From positions 1-9,320 of the forward strand of contig DASTIS010000265.1 of assembly GCA_035717365.1 (NCBI GenBank): a stretch of 9,320 bases of DNA, in the 5' to 3' direction. The notes under the pieces are model-generated. The model saw only the letters and a list, made by a program, of their open reading frames with translations. It ran no database searches and was not told the DNA's origin. Within the stretch, counting starts at the first letter, position 1. Every line of letters starts with the position of its first letter. Below are positions 6,426-9,320 of the stretch, piece after piece. The position numbers were made by a program, and so were the translations under genes. This DNA comes from 66-474 sp035717365 (GTDB lineage: Bacteria; Pseudomonadota; Gammaproteobacteria; Xanthomonadales; Rhodanobacteraceae).

Positions 6426-6454
6426 ATTGCCGTGGCGGCTGTCGAGGCCGGCAG

Positions 6455-7222
6455 TCAATGCACGTCCTTCCAGTATTCCTTTTTCAGCACCAGCGCAAAC
6501 AGGGTGAAAAGTACCAGATACAGCACCACCCACGCACCCATATGGCTGCGCACGAGTTCATCCGGCGCCGAAACGTAGGCGAGGAACGCCGTAAGGTCGC
6601 GGACCGCCCCGTCGTACTGCGCCGGGGTCATGCTGCCGGGGTGCGCGAGCTTGAGCTCCTTGACCGTGGCAGGCTGGCCGTCTTCGGGCGGATTCATCAC
6701 CGCAACCTGCTCGCCCTGCAGTTGCCACAGCGGGAACGGCATCGCGACGCCGGGGAACACGGTGTTGTTCCAGCCGGTGTGGGTCGAGGTGTCGAGGTAG
6801 AACGACTTGAGATACGCGGAAACCCAGTCGGCGCCCTTGGCACTGACTTCCAGCGACAGATCCGGGGGGGCCGTGCCAAACCATTTTTCCGCATCGGCTT
6901 CCGGCATCGCCGAGACGATGGGCTCGCCGAACTTGGCACCGGTGAAATTGAGGTTCTCCATCACCTGCTTTTCGGTCAGACCGAGCCCCTCGGCCATCTG
7001 CGAATAACGCATGTATTTCAGCGAATGGCAGCCGACGCAGTAGTTCATGAACAGGCGCGCACCGCGTTGCAGCGACGCCTGGTTGTGCACGTTGATGTTG
7101 GCGGCGGGGTAACCACCGCCTTCGGCGGCGAACGCGGCGGGCGCGGCCACCAGGGCCGCCGCCAACGCAAGCAACGAGGCGATCAGGACACGCATGGAAG
7201 CGCGGGGAGTCTTGTCATGCAT
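6455..7222 (-). CDS. petC: Cytochrome c1 subunit of the cytochrome bc1 complex
   Basis: The haem c subunit that takes electrons from the Rieske centre and passes them to soluble or membrane cytochrome c; periplasmic, anchored by a C-terminal helix. The 255-aa precursor has a signal peptide (hydrophobic core about 11-30, cleavage near AFA-AEGG). The covalent haem site CVGCH is at 62-66 within RLFMNYCVGCHSLKYMRY. The distal ligand Met is M161 in FPGVAMPFPLWQL. The C-terminal membrane helix is about 228-247 (MGAWVVLYLVLFTLFALVLKK), ending in a basic tail. The start at 7222 overlaps the petB stop by 8 nt and has AAGGGT eight bases upstream; an internal ATG at 7195 would also leave a signal peptide but has no ribosome site. 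A run of seven C (7 G on the plus strand at 6864-6870) lies inside the reading frame, intact here. Confidence 0.98.
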   Translation of the reverse strand: MHDKTPRASMRVLIASLLALAAALVAAPAAFAAEGGGYPAANINVHNQASLQRGARLFMNYCVGCHSLKYMRYSQMAEGLGLTEKQVMENLNFTGAKFGEPIVSAMPEADAEKWFGTAPPDLSLEVSAKGADWVSAYLKSFYLDTSTHTGWNNTVFPGVAMPFPLWQLQGEQVAVMNPPEDGQPATVKELKLAHPGSMTPAQYDGAVRDLTAFLAYVSAPDELVRSHMGAWVVLYLVLFTLFALVLKKEYWKDVH

Positions 7223-8483
7223 GCGTGGTCACCCTTTCCGGTACCGGTTTGGTTTTCTCCCACCCGAAGAACGTGTAGGCCCAGAGGAACACGAAGAACC
7301 CGAAGTAGAGGATGACGAGTGTCCTCCCGAACAGGTTTTCGATGGTGGTGATGTCGGCGTTGGGACCGAAAATGCTGACGATCCAGCCCGGCGTCAGGTC
7401 CGCGCCGATCGCGGCCAGCAGCACGAACACGATCGCGAAGATCGTGAGCGCGATCTTGTAGCTGAGACCGCGGTACCGGATCGACTTGACCTTGCCGCGG
7501 TCGAGCCAAGGCACCAGGAACAGCACGATGATCGACAGCGCCAGCGCGATCACGCCCCAGCCCTTGCTGGGAATCATGCGCAGAATCGCGTAGAACGGCG
7601 AGAAGTACCACACCGGCTTGATCGTGGCCGGCGTCACCAGGTCGTTGGCCGGAATCGAGTTGTCGTGTTCGAGGAAGAACCCGCCCACGGTCGGCTCGAA
7701 GAAGATGATGATCGCGCAGATGATCAGGAACACCCCGACGCCGACCAGATCCTTGAGCGTGAAGTAGGGATGGAACGGAATGCCGTCCAGCGGATGGCCG
7801 TCCGGGCCCTTGTGCTTCTTGATTTCGACGCCGTCGGGGTTGTTCGAGCCCACTTCGTGCAACGCACCGATGTGCAGCACCACCAGCAGCAGCAGCACCA
7901 GCGGCAGCGCGACCACGTGCAGCGCGAAGAAACGGTTCAGGGTTGGATCGGACGGCACGAAGCTGCCCATGATCCAGTCCACCAGTTGCCCGCCGATCAT
8001 CGGCACCGCGCTGAACAGGGTGATGATGACCTTGGCGCCCCAGAACGACATGTTGCCCCACGGCAGCACGTAACCCATGAAGGCCTCGGCCATCAGCGCC
8101 AGGAAGATCAGCATCCCGAGCAGCCACACCAGCTCGCGCGGCTTCTTGTACGAGCCGTACATCAGTCCGCGGAACATGTGCAGGTAGATCACGATGAAGA
8201 ACATCGAGGCGCCGGTCACGTGCATGTAGCGGACCAGCCAGCCCCAATGCACGTCGCGCATGATGTACTGGACGGAATCGAACGCCCCGGCCGCGGTCGG
8301 GGAGTAGAACATCGTCAGGAAAATGCCGGTGACGATCTGGTTGACCAGCACCAGCAGCGCCAGCGAACCGAAGTAATACATGACGTTGAAGTTCTTCGGC
8401 GCGTAGTACTCGGTCATGTGCTTCTTGTAGGCGATGCCCATCCCGGGCGCGCGCTCGTTGAACCATTGCGTGAACGCGCCCAT
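7215..8483 (-). CDS. petB: Cytochrome b subunit of the cytochrome bc1 complex
   Basis: The membrane core of the complex. It carries haems bL and bH and forms the Qo and Qi quinone sites for the Q cycle. It is 422 aa. The bis-His haem ligands are visible: H88 (RYMHVTGAS) and H102 (IYLHMFRGLMYG) in helix B, H189 (FFALHVVALP) and H204 (VLHIGALHEVGSNNP) in helix D. The Qo motif is PVWY at 290-293, followed by FSPFYAILRMIP. GYVLPWGNMSFWGA (about 137-150) is the conserved region after helix C. About eight hydrophobic segments plus C-terminal helices (about 343-360 and 388-407) are present. The start at 8483 shares one base with the petA stop (TAATG), and AAGGAG lies 7 nt upstream inside the end of petA, so translation is probably coupled. 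Its stop overlaps petC by 8 nt. Length and motifs fit the beta/gammaproteobacterial type. Confidence 0.98.
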   Translation of the reverse strand: MGAFTQWFNERAPGMGIAYKKHMTEYYAPKNFNVMYYFGSLALLVLVNQIVTGIFLTMFYSPTAAGAFDSVQYIMRDVHWGWLVRYMHVTGASMFFIVIYLHMFRGLMYGSYKKPRELVWLLGMLIFLALMAEAFMGYVLPWGNMSFWGAKVIITLFSAVPMIGGQLVDWIMGSFVPSDPTLNRFFALHVVALPLVLLLLVVLHIGALHEVGSNNPDGVEIKKHKGPDGHPLDGIPFHPYFTLKDLVGVGVFLIICAIIIFFEPTVGGFFLEHDNSIPANDLVTPATIKPVWYFSPFYAILRMIPSKGWGVIALALSIIVLFLVPWLDRGKVKSIRYRGLSYKIALTIFAIVFVLLAAIGADLTPGWIVSIFGPNADITTIENLFGRTLVILYFGFFVFLWAYTFFGWEKTKPVPERVTTHA

Positions 8484-9079
8484 TACGCGGCTCCTTTCGG
8501 ATCGACGCCGATCTGGATGTGGGTGTCATCGACGAAGTGGTACGGCGGCACCACCATGTTGAGCGGCGCCGGCACGCCGTCATACACCCGCGCCGCGATG
8601 TCGTAGCGCGAGTGGTGGCACGGGCAGTAGAACCCGCCCTTCCAGTCCGGATCGAAAGGCTCGGGTCCGACCTTCTTCTTGTAGTCCGGCACGCAGCCCA
8701 GGTGCGTGCAGATGCCGATCAGGACCATCCATTCGGGCTTGATCGAGCGGGTCGGGTTCTGGCAGTACTCGGGCTGCTGTGGTTCCTTGGAATCGGGGTC
8801 GCGCAGACGCGGATCCTGCTTGGGCAGCCACTGCAACTGTTCGGGGGTGCGGTTGACGACGAAGATCGGCTGGCTGCGCCAGCCATAGCGGACCATCTGG
8901 CCCAGCTCGATCTTGCTGATGTCGATGGTGACCGGAGCCCCGGCCGACTCGGCGCGCGCGCTCGGCAACCAGGTCTCGACAAACGGAATCGCCGTGATGA
9001 TCAGGCCGGCGCCGCCGATCACGGCCGTGGAAGCCGTCAGGAACCTGCGTCGACCCTTGTTGATGCTCTCGTCCGCCAT
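8483..9079 (-). CDS. petA: Rieske iron-sulfur subunit of the cytochrome bc1 complex
   Basis: Carries the [2Fe-2S] cluster that oxidises ubiquinol at the Qo site and reduces cytochrome c1; its head domain is periplasmic. It is 198 aa. A Tat-type N-terminus (GRRRFLTAS, residues 9-17) precedes the uncleaved membrane helix (about 18-36). Cluster motifs are CTHLGC at 124-129 and CPCHHS at 152-157: ligands C124, H126, C152 and H155, with the C129-C154 disulphide expected from the family. S157 and Y159, which raise the redox potential in bc1 Rieske proteins, are present. The Gly that normally follows the second His is replaced by H156 (see findings). VPAPLNMVVPPYHF is the usual proline loop. GGAGAGG-like sequence (GGAGAGG just before the ATG at 9079) serves as a ribosome site. 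It is the first gene of petABC and probably of a petABC-sspAB unit. Confidence 0.98.
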   Translation of the reverse strand: MADESINKGRRRFLTASTAVIGGAGLIITAIPFVETWLPSARAESAGAPVTIDISKIELGQMVRYGWRSQPIFVVNRTPEQLQWLPKQDPRLRDPDSKEPQQPEYCQNPTRSIKPEWMVLIGICTHLGCVPDYKKKVGPEPFDPDWKGGFYCPCHHSRYDIAARVYDGVPAPLNMVVPPYHFVDDTHIQIGVDPKGAA

Positions 9080-9214
9080 CCGCCTCTCCAGCTGCTGTGG
9101 TCACGCCGGTGGATCCGCCGTGGTTGCCCGGCCCCGCGCCAACCCGGATGAACGGCCCCTTCCGCGCCGCTCCATGCCACATCCGTGCCGTCCATCGGGC
9201 CCCAAAATCGTGTT

Positions 9215-9243
9215 AGTTTAGCGTTCGCCTCTTGAGCGCACAA
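9215..9243 (-). promoter_or_regulatory. Candidate sigma-70 promoter for petABC
   Basis: On the minus strand TTGTGC (9238-9243) and TAAACT (9215-9220) are separated by exactly 17 bp. The -10 matches 4 of 6 and the -35 matches 3 of 6 consensus bases. Transcription would start near 9208, leaving a leader of about 130 nt before petA. It is the only AT-rich patch in the divergent gap. Confidence 0.5.
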
Positions 9244-9274
9244 TCCGATGGCGCCCGACGGGGCCGTCTTCTCC

Positions 9275-9320
9275 ATGCCCCGCAAGCTCCGCCCGCTCCT
9301 TTTCGTCCTGCAATTCGTGG
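9275..9320 (+). CDS. N-terminal fragment of a rightward gene divergent from petA, unidentified
   Basis: From ATG 9275 the visible peptide is MPRKLRPLLFVLQFV and then the window ends. A short basic head followed by a hydrophobic stretch looks like a signal peptide or membrane anchor. An in-frame ATG at 9248 would add nine residues (MAPDGAVFS); neither start has a clear ribosome site, and the later one is preferred because it places the charged residues directly before the hydrophobic segment. In related genomes a membrane-anchored DegS/AlgW-like (S1C) serine protease often lies divergent to petA; this is recalled context and the 15 visible residues cannot confirm it. Confidence 0.5.
   Translation, partial: MPRKLRPLLFVLQFV

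Noticed and set aside
6864..6870. Seven-G run (seven C on the coding strand) inside petC as a possible phase-variation tract
   Set aside because: The frame is intact, the run encodes conserved APPD-type residues, and cytochrome c1 is a housekeeping subunit; seven bases is short for a phase-variable tract.
7183..8583. Alternative minus-strand frame of 466 codons overlapping petB and petC
   Set aside because: Off-frame reading of the cytochrome b gene; Arg/Gly/Asp-rich and without motifs.
7194..8606. Long open frame (470 codons) on the plus strand opposite petB
   Set aside because: It mirrors cytochrome b; the His/Gln/Asp-rich translation comes from reading hydrophobic codons in reverse complement. 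No ribosome site or domain.

Overview
The window is ordinary, well-conserved core chromosome from a high-GC gammaproteobacterium. It is most likely a member of the Xanthomonadales (Lysobacteraceae/Rhodanobacteraceae type). The reasons are the petABC-sspA-sspB gene order, the proteobacterial-type RelA, the DUF3301 protein, strong GC3 bias in every gene, and sequence similarity recalled for Xanthomonas/Lysobacter homologues. The genus cannot be fixed from the sequence alone. There are no tRNA or rRNA genes, insertion sequences, prophage genes or CRISPR arrays.

Layout. The left third reads leftwards. It holds relA (ending at 1984), then a membrane-anchored repeat protein (stop at 143), then the first 32 codons of a Rossmann-fold NAD(P)-dependent epimerase/SDR that runs off the left edge. 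A short divergent region (4081-4199) separates relA from a small rightward gene for a secreted protein of unknown function (4200-4664). This is followed by a rightward DUF3301 membrane-anchored gene (4753-5178). That pair converges on a long leftward block covering 9079 to 5225, in transcription order petA (Rieske), petB (cytochrome b), petC (cytochrome c1), sspA, sspB. At the right edge a rightward gene diverges from petA; only its first 15 or so codons are visible.

How the genes work together. petABC encodes the complete three-subunit cytochrome bc1 complex (ubiquinol:cytochrome c oxidoreductase). The genes overlap by 1 and 8 nt with good internal Shine-Dalgarno sequences, which implies translational coupling. 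sspA and sspB follow closely: SspA is a GST-fold RNA-polymerase-associated regulator and SspB is the ClpXP adaptor for ssrA-tagged proteins. RelA makes (p)ppGpp. The window therefore joins respiration with stringent-response and protein-quality-control functions, but these are housekeeping genes and I see no dedicated new system.

The points most worth a second look are local. They are a Gly-to-His change in the Rieske cluster-binding loop, the PVWY Qo motif and 15-residue haem-ligand step in cytochrome b, a ~100-residue tandem repeat architecture in the membrane protein next to relA, a His in the ClpX-binding tail of SspB, a near-leaderless promoter for the secreted protein, and a 12-bp direct repeat between petC and sspA.
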